The position numbers and the translations under genes are program-made. This document shows, piece by piece, positions 9,402-18,110 of a stretch of 63,963 nucleotides of DNA; positions within the stretch are counted from its first letter, which is position 1; each line of letters begins with the position of its first letter. The stretch lies in the NCBI GenBank assembly GCA_963751355.1, contig CAVVVS010000064.1, positions 1 to 63,963 on the forward strand. Direction: 5' to 3'. The notes below the pieces were generated by a model. The model was not told the origin of the DNA. It made no database searches and was given only the letters and a program-made list of their open reading frames with translations. This DNA is from CAVVVS01 sp963751355 (GTDB lineage Bacteria; Bacteroidota; Ignavibacteria; Ignavibacteriales; Ignavibacteriaceae).

Positions 9402-9863
9402 ATGACAATGGACTTAATTGAGGTTCTTTCGGAAATTGCGGCAAGTATAACTCAAAATCTTTCCCCGGAAGAAGTAGAACGAAATTTGAATAAAAATAAA
9501 AAAATCGGTAAAAACATTATAGCAGCAGCATATAGCTGGGTTTATGAGAAAATATCTCGTAATTTAAGAAGTGACCTGGATTCTAATAGTAAAGACTCCA
9601 AAAGTTTACGCTTCTTATCAGAAGATGAAGTATCGGCAATTGGATTGAAAAATTATAATTTTCTGTTACATTTTTACAATATCGGATTGCTTACAAATGA
9701 GGAGTTTAGCCTCATTATCGAACAAATTAAAATTTTTGATGAGTATGAAATTTCCGAAGATAAACTAAAAATGCTTATATTATCCCGGTTTCTTATTGCT
9801 GAAAACAATAAAACACTGCCGGGCAGCAGATTAATGTTATATTCATCAGATACTATTAATTAA
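9402..9863 (+). CDS. smg: Smg / DUF494 family protein
   Basis: A 153-residue helical protein with the two conserved blocks of the Smg (DUF494) family: LRFLSEDEVSAIGLKNYNFL (about residues 69-88), like the proteobacterial R-ysxeE...x-GFLxFL block, and a C-terminal EISEDKLKMLILSRFL (about 125-140). Function is unknown. Its place directly before topA repeats the smg - topA order seen in Proteobacteria, which supports the assignment. ATG at 9402 is chosen; ATG at 9408 is equally possible and costs two residues. Confidence 0.75.
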   Translation: MTMDLIEVLSEIAASITQNLSPEEVERNLNKNKKIGKNIIAAAYSWVYEKISRNLRSDLDSNSKDSKSLRFLSEDEVSAIGLKNYNFLLHFYNIGLLTNEEFSLIIEQIKIFDEYEISEDKLKMLILSRFLIAENNKTLPGSRLMLYSSDTIN

Positions 9864-9879
9864 TAAAAACGAAGTTGAA

Positions 9880-12207
9880 ATGAGTAAGAATTTAGTATTG
9901 GTCGAGTCACCCTCAAAAGCTAAAACTATTAATAAATATCTTGGCAGAAATTATGTTGTAGCGGCGACTGTTGGTCATATCAGGAATTTACCCAAAACAA
10001 AACTCGGTGTAGATGTTGATGATCATTTTAAGGCGCATTATCTCAATATACGGGGTAAGGGCGATTTAATTAAGAAAATTAAAAGTCTGGCTTCCAAAAG
10101 TAAAAAGATTTATATAGCGACTGACCCCGACCGTGAAGGAGAAGCGATAGCTCAGGATATAGTGGATATCTTAAACACGAATAATAACAGCGAGATACAC
10201 CGCGTATTGTTTAATGAAATTACTAAATCCGGGGTTAAACGTGGAATGGATAATCCCAGGCACATTGATGATTTTTTAGTCTCTTCGCAACGTGCAAGAC
10301 GAGTGATGGACAGAATTATTGGTTATAAGATTAGTCCATTCTTATGGAAAGCAGTAATTGAAATGTCAGGTAGCGGTTCACTATCTGCAGGAAGAGTCCA
10401 GTCGGTTGCACTGAAAATAATCTGCGATAGAGAAGATAAAATTGATAAATTCCGCACAACTGAGTACTGGTCGATCTGGGCAATTTTTAAAACCGATAAA
10501 AATGAACTTTTCAAAGCCAAACTGTTCACCATTGAAGGAAAGGATATAAAACTTCAACCGAAACCGGAGATGAACGAAAAGGATTGGGATGAATTTTTAC
10601 AAAAACACATTGCTATTTCGAATGAAAAATCCGCACAGGAGTATTTTGAGAGGATTACTGCTAAAGAAACTTTCTACATATCCAATGTGGTTAAGCGAAA
10701 TACCAAGAGGAATCCTTCACCTCCGTTTATAACCAGTACACTGCAGCAGGAAGCTTCCAAAAGGCTGAGAATACGTCCCAAGCAGACAATGGGCATAGCA
10801 CAAAAACTTTACGAAGGTGTAGACTTAGGCAAAGACGGAACGCAGGGATTAATCACCTATATGAGAACTGATTCAACCAGGTTAAGTGAGGAATCAATAA
10901 CCGCGGTCAGAGAATTTATAAAAGGCAATTATGGTGATGAATATGTTCCGGATTCTCCTAATAATTATGAAAAGAAAAACCAGAAGAACGTACAGGATGC
11001 ACACGAAGCTATAAGACCGACTTCTTTAAATTTTACACCTGCTTACGTAAAACAATTTCTTGATAATAAATCTTATAAAGTTTATGAACTTATCTGGAAT
11101 AGATTTGTTGCTTGCCAGATGAACCCTGCTTTATTGGAAACAACTGTTGTTGAAATTACTGCAGAAGAATTTTTATTTAAAGCTTTTGGCTCTGCGATAA
11201 AGTTTAATGGATTTCTTCAGGTTTATGAAGATATTGAGGAACGGAAAGAAAATGCGGAAGATAAAGATGAATACCGAAATGAAAAGATTCCGTTAGGATT
11301 AGCAAAAGATCAGCAATTGGGACTTGATGAGCTTAAAAAAACACAACATTTTACAAAGCCTCCTGCAAGATTCAGCGAGAGTTCGCTAATTAAAGAACTT
11401 GAAAGTAAGGGAATCGGCAGACCTAGTACATATTCTTTAATAGTAGGTACTATTCAAGATCGTAAATACGTAATTCAACAAGAGAGAAAATTATTTCCGA
11501 CCGAACTAGGCAGAGCAGTTAGTAAAATACTTGTTAATAATTTCCCGGATATCATAAATGAGGATTTTACCGCTAATATGGAAAGTGAATTAGATCAGAT
11601 TGCTTTGGGCGAAAATGATTATGAAAAAGTATTAGCTGATTTTTATCAGCCATTTTCAAGAGCCTTGAAAAAGGTGGAAGATAATGTTGAAAAAATTATT
11701 TGCGACCAATGCGGTGGTGAAATGATCATTAAGGTAGGAAGATTCGGAAAATATTTAGCTTGCAGTAATTATCCAGATTGTAAAAATATTAAATCTTTTA
11801 AGGAAATTGCTGCACAAAATAGGGAACCCGAATATACCGGTGAAAAATGCGAGAAATGCGGTGCCAGAACCGTTTTCAGAACGGGAAAGTTCGGTAGATT
11901 TATAGGTTGTGAACGATACCCAGAGTGTGATTATGTAAAAAATATCACTCTCGGAGTTCATTGCCCAAAGTGTAAAGACGGTGAAGTTGTAGAGAGAACA
12001 TCCCGGCGAAATAAAGTGTTTTATGGCTGTTCAAAGTATCCGGATTGTGATTTTGTCAGTTGGTATCGTCCTGTTCCGCAGCCCTGCCCGAACGGCGATT
12101 CGAAATATATGGAAAAAAGATATTCCGTAAAAAAGGGAAACTACTTAAGGTGTCCAGTCTGCCATGAAGAATTAATTCCGGAAGAAGTGGAATCATCAGA
12201 GGATTAA
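9880..12207 (+). CDS. topA: DNA topoisomerase I
   Basis: A 775-residue type IA topoisomerase that relaxes negative supercoils. The Toprim domain begins at residue 4 (LVLVESPSKAKTI) and carries the ATDPDREGEAIA metal motif near residues 79-90. The active-site Tyr lies in LITYMRTDSTR (about residue 328). Three or four C-terminal Cys4 zinc ribbons follow from about residue 607 (CDQCGGEM, then further CxxC pairs near 655, 700 and 756). This is the usual bacterial TopA layout. The stop codon shares one base with the start of the Xer recombinase (TAATG). Confidence 0.97.
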   Translation: MSKNLVLVESPSKAKTINKYLGRNYVVAATVGHIRNLPKTKLGVDVDDHFKAHYLNIRGKGDLIKKIKSLASKSKKIYIATDPDREGEAIAQDIVDILNTNNNSEIHRVLFNEITKSGVKRGMDNPRHIDDFLVSSQRARRVMDRIIGYKISPFLWKAVIEMSGSGSLSAGRVQSVALKIICDREDKIDKFRTTEYWSIWAIFKTDKNELFKAKLFTIEGKDIKLQPKPEMNEKDWDEFLQKHIAISNEKSAQEYFERITAKETFYISNVVKRNTKRNPSPPFITSTLQQEASKRLRIRPKQTMGIAQKLYEGVDLGKDGTQGLITYMRTDSTRLSEESITAVREFIKGNYGDEYVPDSPNNYEKKNQKNVQDAHEAIRPTSLNFTPAYVKQFLDNKSYKVYELIWNRFVACQMNPALLETTVVEITAEEFLFKAFGSAIKFNGFLQVYEDIEERKENAEDKDEYRNEKIPLGLAKDQQLGLDELKKTQHFTKPPARFSESSLIKELESKGIGRPSTYSLIVGTIQDRKYVIQQERKLFPTELGRAVSKILVNNFPDIINEDFTANMESELDQIALGENDYEKVLADFYQPFSRALKKVEDNVEKIICDQCGGEMIIKVGRFGKYLACSNYPDCKNIKSFKEIAAQNREPEYTGEKCEKCGARTVFRTGKFGRFIGCERYPECDYVKNITLGVHCPKCKDGEVVERTSRRNKVFYGCSKYPDCDFVSWYRPVPQPCPNGDSKYMEKRYSVKKGNYLRCPVCHEELIPEEVESSED

Positions 12208-13097
12208 TGGAACTAGAACTTCTATTGGAAAAATTTCTTGATGAATTGAAAAACATCAAGAGATATTCCCCAAATACAATAATTGCATATTCTGAAGATC
12301 TATCTTCCTTTATAGAATATTGTAATGATAATTCACACAGCAAATTAGATCTGGTTTCCGAAAAATTTGTCAAATCCTATCTAATGCAATTAAGCGAGAA
12401 GGGAATAGATAAAAAATCAATTTCCAGAAAGTTGTCATCTCTTCGAGGCATGTTTAAATATGCTAACAATCATAATTTAATAAAAGCAAATCCGACAGCT
12501 TTAATTCATAACCCTAAACTTGAACGGAAACTTCCGGAAGTAATTGGTCAGGACGTATTGCCGGAGATATACAAAATTGTTGAGGAGCAAATTGATGATA
12601 GGAATAAAGCAAAATTGATAAAATCGATTTTTGAAATATTATATGGCTGTGCGCTTCGTGTTTCGGAGTTATGCAATTTAAATTATGTAGATCTCGATTT
12701 AAATCAAAAAATTGTAAAAGTTGCAGGGAAAGGGGGGAAGCAAAGAATCGTACCCATTGGGAACAAATCTATACCGGTATTGAGGGAATATCTCGAAACT
12801 AAAACATTCTCAAATTCTAAGTTGCCACTGTTATCGGACAAAAATGGAAAGAGAATATATCCCAGGCTTGTGCACCGAATAGTGAATAAGTATTTATCTT
12901 TGGTAACTGATATAAAGAAAAAAAGCCCGCATGTACTAAGACACAGCGCAGCAACTCACATGCTGGATAATGGCGCTGATTTAAGAGCAGTAAAAGAAAT
13001 TTTAGGACATGAAAATCTTTCTACAACTCAAATTTACACACATGTAAGCGTAGAAAGATTGAAGGCTGCTTATAAAAAAGCTCACCCAAAATCGTAA
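12207..13097 (+). CDS. Tyrosine recombinase XerC/XerD family
   Basis: A 296-residue site-specific recombinase, the length of chromosomal XerC/XerD, expected to resolve chromosome dimers at dif. An N-terminal SAM-like core-binding domain (1-95) precedes the catalytic domain. The catalytic residues are Arg151 (ALRVSEL), His242 and Arg245 (HVLRHS), His268 (LGHENL) and nucleophile Tyr277 (IYTHVS). It sits directly after topA with a one-base overlap. No integrase context, attachment site or mobile genes are nearby, so a housekeeping Xer is favoured; XerC and XerD cannot be told apart here. Confidence 0.9.
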   Translation: MELELLLEKFLDELKNIKRYSPNTIIAYSEDLSSFIEYCNDNSHSKLDLVSEKFVKSYLMQLSEKGIDKKSISRKLSSLRGMFKYANNHNLIKANPTALIHNPKLERKLPEVIGQDVLPEIYKIVEEQIDDRNKAKLIKSIFEILYGCALRVSELCNLNYVDLDLNQKIVKVAGKGGKQRIVPIGNKSIPVLREYLETKTFSNSKLPLLSDKNGKRIYPRLVHRIVNKYLSLVTDIKKKSPHVLRHSAATHMLDNGADLRAVKEILGHENLSTTQIYTHVSVERLKAAYKKAHPKS

Positions 13098-13114
13098 TTT
13101 AATTGGAGGCTTGT

Positions 13115-13420
13115 ATGAACATCTCAATAACAGCACGTAAGTTTAAGGCTCATGATACATTAAAAGATTTTATAAATGATGAATTATCTTCTTTACAAAA
13201 ATTTAATGACGAAATATTAGATGCTGATGTAATACTGAGTTATCAAAATAGCAGTAATAGTATTAAAATGGCAGAAATTGTACTGCAGGTACCGGGACAA
13301 ACTTTAACTGCGCGTGAGGAATCGGAAGAATTTAAAAAATCTGTAAGTGCATCAGTTGAAAAATTATCTCGTCAGTTGAAAAAATTGAAATCAAAAAGAG
13401 TATTTAACAGAGAAAAATGA
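13115..13420 (+). CDS. hpf: Ribosome hibernation promoting factor, short form
   Basis: A 101-residue HPF/RaiA-family protein that binds the 30S decoding centre and stabilises inactive ribosomes. The sequence MNISITARKFKAHDTLKDF shows the family beta-alpha start, and the C-terminus is rich in Lys and Arg (KLKSKRVFNREK). It lacks the long-form dimerisation domain. The start is placed at ATG 13115 because GGAGG at 13105-13109 would lie inside a longer reading from TTG 13103. It overlaps hprK by four bases (ATGA). Confidence 0.87.
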   Translation: MNISITARKFKAHDTLKDFINDELSSLQKFNDEILDADVILSYQNSSNSIKMAEIVLQVPGQTLTAREESEEFKKSVSASVEKLSRQLKKLKSKRVFNREK

Positions 13421-14430
13421 TTAACATAAATCAGAATTCAATATCCCGAAAAGAATACATCAGTGTAAATTTTCTTTTTCAAAATGCTAAAGAGCAGTTT
13501 AAGCTTAAGCTATATTCCGATAAATCGGGATTCGAAAAAAAGATTTATGAACAAAATTTACACAGACCCGGTCTCGCATTGACCGGGTTTGTCGATTTAT
13601 TTTCTTACTCAAGGGTTCAGGTATTTGGAAACACCGAAATGAGATACCTTGCTCAATTATCAGTCGATAAACAAAAAGACTCATTAAATAAGATATTAAA
13701 ATTCGATATTCCCTGTATAATATTAACTGATAATAATAAACCATTTCCGCTCCTCGTAGAATTAGCTAATAAATTCAAAATACCGGTTTTTGGAAGTCCA
13801 TACGACACAACAAAGACAACTTATCTAATAAGCGACTTTCTTGACGACCAATTTGCTCCGCGCATTTCAATTCATGGCTCTTTTACAGACGTTTACGGTG
13901 TTGGTATGCTTTTTGTGGGAAAATCCGGTGTCGGGAAAAGTGAGGTTGCTCTTGATCTCATTGAGAGGGGGCACAGACTGGTAGCCGATGATGTAATCAT
14001 ACTTACTAAAAAAGGCGAAGGCATTTTAATGGGAGCCGGAACCAATTTAGTTAAACATTTTATGGAAATAAGGGGATTAGGTTTAATTGATATTGAAAGG
14101 ATGTTCGGAATTCGTGCAATAAGATATCAGAAACGGTTGGAAATTATTGTGGAATTGGAAATTTGGGATGATAAAGCCGAATATACACGTACCGGATTGG
14201 ATGAAAATGTGGTCACAATATCTAATGTTGAAATCCCTTACGTAAAATTGCCCATATTACCGGGGAAAAATATAACCGTGATTTCTGAGGTAATAAGTTT
14301 GAATTATCTTTTGAAGCATTACGGATATGATGCTGCAAGCTATTTTCAAAAAAGGTTGAAAGAACGTTTAAAAGGTCAAAAGGATTCAAATACCAGAGGT
14401 GTGGATTACTTTGAACACGATTTTGAATAA
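13417..14430 (+). CDS. hprK: HPr kinase/phosphorylase
   Basis: A 337-residue bifunctional enzyme that phosphorylates and dephosphorylates a Ser of HPr in carbon control. The Walker A motif GKSGVGKSE lies near residues 168-176, followed by HRLVADDVI and the HprK signature MEIRGLGLIDI (about 219-229). The N-terminal domain (1-130) is the usual less conserved part. The hpf - hprK coupling (ATGA overlap) also occurs in other Bacteroidota/Chlorobi-type genomes. No ptsH or ptsI lies in the window, so the partner HPr must be elsewhere. Confidence 0.93.
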   Translation: MININQNSISRKEYISVNFLFQNAKEQFKLKLYSDKSGFEKKIYEQNLHRPGLALTGFVDLFSYSRVQVFGNTEMRYLAQLSVDKQKDSLNKILKFDIPCIILTDNNKPFPLLVELANKFKIPVFGSPYDTTKTTYLISDFLDDQFAPRISIHGSFTDVYGVGMLFVGKSGVGKSEVALDLIERGHRLVADDVIILTKKGEGILMGAGTNLVKHFMEIRGLGLIDIERMFGIRAIRYQKRLEIIVELEIWDDKAEYTRTGLDENVVTISNVEIPYVKLPILPGKNITVISEVISLNYLLKHYGYDAASYFQKRLKERLKGQKDSNTRGVDYFEHDFE

Positions 14431-14445
14431 TTGCGCAAATTCTAC

Positions 14446-14474
14446 TTGACTAATATTTTTAATTTTTATACATT
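14446..14474 (+). promoter_or_regulatory. Candidate sigma70-like promoter for the M23 peptidase gene
   Basis: TTGACT at 14446-14451 and TACATT at 14469-14474 are separated by 17 bases, close to the sigma70 consensus, and lie just upstream of the ATG at 14486. The leader would be very short. This is a sequence match only. Confidence 0.4.
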
Positions 14475-14485
14475 CGGCTTCATTT

Positions 14486-15412
14486 ATGAAAAAGTTATAC
14501 TATTTTTCTAAGTCTAAACTACAATTTATTGAAATAAGGAATTACAAGCCTAAACTCTTGCTTTTCTTTATTTTAGCGGTAATTATTGTCAGTTCCCTGA
14601 TATTTGGTGGTTATTATATGGTGACATCAGTCACGAATACAGGGTATAATTTTGCTGCCTTAAAGAGGGAAAACTCTGTTCTGCATAATAAATTAAATAA
14701 AATGTTGACAGAGTACAAATCTTTAAATACCGAATTGGATAGTTTATTTACAGTTAATAATAATTTGAGATTGGCTGCAAATTTGCCTCCTTTACCGGCA
14801 GATGAACGCAAGGTTGGTATAGGCGGTGGTTCGTTTGATAATTCATTGGACTTTTTGAATAATAAATCGGAGTTGAAATTAAAAGAGGCAATGTCATATC
14901 TTGATGAAGTTTCCAGAAAAATTGCCTTTGAAAAATCCGAATATAAAGAAATATCAAAACGTCTTGCAGAAAATCAAAAACTTTATGCAGCTATTCCGGC
15001 AATAAGACCGTGCCTGGGTCCTATTTCGGACGGGTTTGGGATGAGAATGCATCCGATTTTACATATACGGAGAATGCATGATGGTATTGATATTGTCACG
15101 AATATCGGAACCCCGATACATGCAACTGGAAATGGGAAAATCGATTTTGCAGGTCATAAAGGTGGTTACGGATTAGTGGTTGAAATTAATCATGGATTTG
15201 GTTATAGAACCGTGTATGCTCATCTATCGAAAATTATAGTAAGGGAAGGGCAGAAGGTTAAAAGAGGTCAGGTTATTGCTAAATCAGGTACTAGCGGTCT
15301 TTCGACAGGCCCGCATCTCCATTATGAGGTTCATCATAATGGAGTTAAATTAAATCCTGCACAATTCTTTTTTGGGGATATGGGATTTTTTGAATTAACT
15401 AGTAAGAATTAA
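14486..15412 (+). CDS. M23 (LytM) family peptidoglycan endopeptidase
   Basis: A 308-residue membrane-anchored murein hydrolase or hydrolase activator. A single transmembrane segment (about residues 24-46) is followed by a coiled coil (about 60-95) and a C-terminal LytM domain (about 175-300). Zinc ligands are visible in HPILHIRRMHDGID (about 188-201) and in the HLHYE motif (about 277-281). All ligands of an active enzyme appear present, unlike degenerate EnvC/NlpD factors. It is preceded by a sigma70-like promoter and followed 21 bases later by a DUF2795 gene, ending at a strong terminator. Confidence 0.9.
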   Translation: MKKLYYFSKSKLQFIEIRNYKPKLLLFFILAVIIVSSLIFGGYYMVTSVTNTGYNFAALKRENSVLHNKLNKMLTEYKSLNTELDSLFTVNNNLRLAANLPPLPADERKVGIGGGSFDNSLDFLNNKSELKLKEAMSYLDEVSRKIAFEKSEYKEISKRLAENQKLYAAIPAIRPCLGPISDGFGMRMHPILHIRRMHDGIDIVTNIGTPIHATGNGKIDFAGHKGGYGLVVEINHGFGYRTVYAHLSKIIVREGQKVKRGQVIAKSGTSGLSTGPHLHYEVHHNGVKLNPAQFFFGDMGFFELTSKN

Positions 15413-15433
15413 ATTTTTATGGAGATGAATAAT

Positions 15434-15655
15434 ATGATATGGACAGTGGAGCTTGCATCTTATCTTGATGATGCCCCGTGGCCAGCCACTAAAGAAGAGT
15501 TGATAGATTATGCCGAAAGAATTGGGGCACCGTATGAAGTTGTCGAAAATCTAATTGAGTTGGAAGACTCCGATGAACCATATGAATCGATTGAAGATAT
15601 CTGGCCGGATTACCCCACAGATGAGGATTTCTTCTATAATGAGGATGATTATTAA
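15434..15655 (+). CDS. DUF2795 small acidic protein
   Basis: A 73-residue very acidic protein of the DUF2795 type, with MIWTVELASYLDDAPWPATK at the N-terminus and IWPDYPTDEDFFYNEDDY at the C-terminus. The family is short, highly conserved and without known function; its helix-rich WPATKEELIDYA block resembles a small DNA- or protein-binding fold. I choose ATG 15434 because GGAG at 15421-15424 lies nine bases upstream, while a start at 15419 would have no ribosome site. It is the last gene before an intrinsic terminator and is probably co-transcribed with the M23 peptidase. Confidence 0.8.
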   Translation: MIWTVELASYLDDAPWPATKEELIDYAERIGAPYEVVENLIELEDSDEPYESIEDIWPDYPTDEDFFYNEDDY

Positions 15656-15660
15656 TTTAT

Positions 15661-15685
15661 AGGCGCCACGAGGCGCCTTTTTTTT
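15661..15685 (+). terminator. Intrinsic terminator after DUF2795 gene
   Basis: A perfect 7-bp stem AGGCGCC / GGCGCCT with an ACGA loop is followed by eight T. It lies five bases after the DUF2795 stop and only five bases before the holB ATG. Confidence 0.9.
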
Positions 15686-15690
15686 GCACT

Positions 15691-16809
15691 ATGAATTATA
15701 ATTGGCAAGACATATTCGGGCAGAGTTCGGTTAAAAAAATCTTGGAGAAAATTATTGATTCCTCCAGAATCCCTCACGCCTTTTTATTCAACGGATTGAG
15801 TGGTGTAGGAAAAGATTTTGTTGCTATCCGGTTTGCACAAGCATTAAATGAGAAATTTTCATCTCCCGTTAATTCTTCCACTATCAATAATTTAATCTCC
15901 GGTTTTAAAGAACCCCATGTAAAGTATATTTTCCCTCTTCCCCGGGGAAAAAACGAAAATGAAAATACTGGTCCCATTGAAAAATTAAGTAATGATGAGA
16001 TTCAATTATTGCAGGATGAAATCAGTAAAAAAGCTGCCAATCCTTATTATAAAATAGTAATGCCACATGCAAACTTTATTAAAATCAGCAGTATCAGAGA
16101 TATTAAAAAGTTTCTTTCCCTCAATTATAGCGATTTAAAATTTAGAATAGTCCTAATTTCTGATGCTCATCTAATGAACGAAGAAGCACAGAATGCACTT
16201 TTAAAAAATCTTGAGGAACCCCCTGAAGGAATTATTTTTATTTTAACTACTCCTTATCCTAATTTGTTGAGGGAAACGATCAGATCAAGATGCTGGATGA
16301 TAAATTTTCAACCGCTTTCTAATAGTGCATTAACCGGTGTATTAACAAAATATTTCAATATTGAAGAAAAACTTGCCGAATCTGTAGCTCCATTTTCCGG
16401 TGGTTCGGTTGATACTGCTCTTAAATTATTTAACGAAGATTTTGAACAATTGAAAGACAAAACAATATTCATTTTACGATATTCATTTGGAAGAAAATTT
16501 CATTCTGCATTAAATGAATTTTCAGATTATCTATCCGGAAATAATTCCGAAATAATTAAGCTTTTAATTCAGATGATTGTAATTTGGCTTAATGACATAC
16601 AAAAATATCGCTTCAATTCGAAGGAGTTTTATTTTAAAGAACATCTTGAAACAATAGAAAAGTTTAATAAAAGATTTCCGGCAGTTGAATTTAATGAAAC
16701 CGTTGTGAAACTTGATCAGCTATCTTCTTTAATCTCAAAAAATGTAAATATAAATCTCATCGTGTTAAATATAATATTCGAATTGGCAGCTTTGACAGGG
16801 AAAATATAA
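15691..16809 (+). CDS. holB: DNA polymerase III delta-prime-like clamp-loader subunit
   Basis: A 372-residue AAA+ protein resembling HolB, which helps load the sliding clamp. Features are WQDIFGQ near the N-terminus, FNGLSGVGKDFVAIRFAQAL (residues 34-53) in place of an active Walker A, NEEAQNALLKNLEEPPEG (about 165-182) and an SRC sensor equivalent (RSRCW). The Thr/Ser of Walker A is replaced by Asp, so ATP hydrolysis is unlikely, as in other delta-prime subunits. The Cys4 zinc module of the E. coli protein is absent. The start has no visible ribosome site because a terminator hairpin ends five bases earlier. Confidence 0.85.
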   Translation: MNYNWQDIFGQSSVKKILEKIIDSSRIPHAFLFNGLSGVGKDFVAIRFAQALNEKFSSPVNSSTINNLISGFKEPHVKYIFPLPRGKNENENTGPIEKLSNDEIQLLQDEISKKAANPYYKIVMPHANFIKISSIRDIKKFLSLNYSDLKFRIVLISDAHLMNEEAQNALLKNLEEPPEGIIFILTTPYPNLLRETIRSRCWMINFQPLSNSALTGVLTKYFNIEEKLAESVAPFSGGSVDTALKLFNEDFEQLKDKTIFILRYSFGRKFHSALNEFSDYLSGNNSEIIKLLIQMIVIWLNDIQKYRFNSKEFYFKEHLETIEKFNKRFPAVEFNETVVKLDQLSSLISKNVNINLIVLNIIFELAALTGKI

Positions 16810-16916
16810 GTTACGAAAACTGGATAGTTCGAATAGAAATTTCAAAAAATTATCTCCTGAATCTTATCCGTAAATTGCTTAATTTAGTGTTTTAAGATAA
16901 AAAGTTTGAGGGAATT

Positions 16917-18098
16917 ATGAAAAAAGTGGTCATAACTAACGCAAAAAGAACACCTATAGGTTCCTTTATGGGTTCCTTATCTTCATTAAGCGCCTCGAAA
17001 TTAGGCAGCATAGCAATCAAGGCTGTATTGGATGAATCAAAGATTGAATACAGCCTAATAAACGAAGTAATTTTTGGAAATGTTTTAACTGCCGGAATGG
17101 GACAAGCTCCTGCACGGCAATCTGCTATTTATGCCGGTTTACCTGATAAAACGGAATGTTTAACTATAAATAAGATGTGTGGAAGCGGGTTAAAAGCCGT
17201 CATGCTTGCTCAACAAGCCATAATGTGCGGCGATGCTGATATCATTGTAGCAGGGGGACAAGAAAGTATGAGCAATGCCCCTTATCTGCTTTCCAAAGCT
17301 AGGGAAGGTTATAGATTAGGAAATGGTGAAATAATCGATTCGATTATAAAGGACGGTCTTTGGGATGTATATAACGATATTCATATGGGAAGTTGTGCCG
17401 AATCATGTGCGAAAGATTTTTCTTTTACGAGAGAGCAACTTGATGAATTTGCTACCAATTCATATAAGAATGCTTTGGAAGCACAAAAGAACGGAAAATT
17501 TAAGGATGAAATTGTTGATGTTTCTATAAAAACCCGCAAAGGGGAAGTTGTGGTTTATGCTGATGAAGAGCCGCAAAAAGTGAACTTTGATAAAATCCCA
17601 TCTTTAAAACCTGTTTTTGATAAAAACGGAATAGTTACAGCTGCAAACGCCTCCAGTATAAATGACGGAGCCGCAGCTCTGCTGATAATGAGTGAGGAAA
17701 AGGCTAAAGAATTAGGGATAACTCCCTTGGTTGAAATCGTAGCCCAAAGTTCTTTTGCAAAGGCACCTATCGAATTTACTACTGCTCCGGCAGATGCTAT
17801 CTCCAAAGTTCTTAAAAGAGCAAATATGAAAACTGATGATATAGAAATTTTTGAGATTAATGAAGCATTTGCAGTTGTTTCACTTGCGGTTAATAAATTA
17901 TTAAAACTTGATCCTTTAAAAGTTAATGTTAACGGAGGTGCTGTAGCACTAGGTCACCCAATAGGAGCAAGCGGAGCAAGAATACTCGTTACCTTGATTC
18001 ATGAAATGAAAAAAAGAAATAATAAGTATGGATTAGCTTCGCTCTGCATCGGAGGGGGAGAGGCATCTGCATTAATTATTAAAAATTATGAAAGTTGA
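16917..18098 (+). CDS. Acetyl-CoA acetyltransferase (thiolase)
   Basis: A 393-residue biosynthetic-type thiolase that condenses two acetyl-CoA to acetoacetyl-CoA, or the reverse. The acyl-accepting Cys lies in NKMCGSGLKAV (about residue 89), the His in GGAVALGHPIGASG (about 347) and the second Cys in LCIGGGEA (about 378). GAGGG precedes the ATG. It is followed after 12 bases by 3-hydroxybutyryl-CoA dehydrogenase, so the pair should carry acetyl-CoA to 3-hydroxybutyryl-CoA. No crotonase or acyl-CoA dehydrogenase is nearby. Confidence 0.93.
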   Translation: MKKVVITNAKRTPIGSFMGSLSSLSASKLGSIAIKAVLDESKIEYSLINEVIFGNVLTAGMGQAPARQSAIYAGLPDKTECLTINKMCGSGLKAVMLAQQAIMCGDADIIVAGGQESMSNAPYLLSKAREGYRLGNGEIIDSIIKDGLWDVYNDIHMGSCAESCAKDFSFTREQLDEFATNSYKNALEAQKNGKFKDEIVDVSIKTRKGEVVVYADEEPQKVNFDKIPSLKPVFDKNGIVTAANASSINDGAAALLIMSEEKAKELGITPLVEIVAQSSFAKAPIEFTTAPADAISKVLKRANMKTDDIEIFEINEAFAVVSLAVNKLLKLDPLKVNVNGGAVALGHPIGASGARILVTLIHEMKKRNNKYGLASLCIGGGEASALIIKNYES

Positions 18099-18110
18099 GG
18101 GGATTAGTTT

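Noticed and set aside
12207..13097. Xer recombinase as sign of an integrated element
   Set aside because: It is in a tight housekeeping run with topA and hpf and has the length of chromosomal Xer; no attachment repeats or cargo genes flank it.
13103..13420. Longer hpf reading starting at TTG 13103
   Set aside because: It would include the GGAGG ribosome site within the coding sequence; ATG 13115 lies at the right distance from it.
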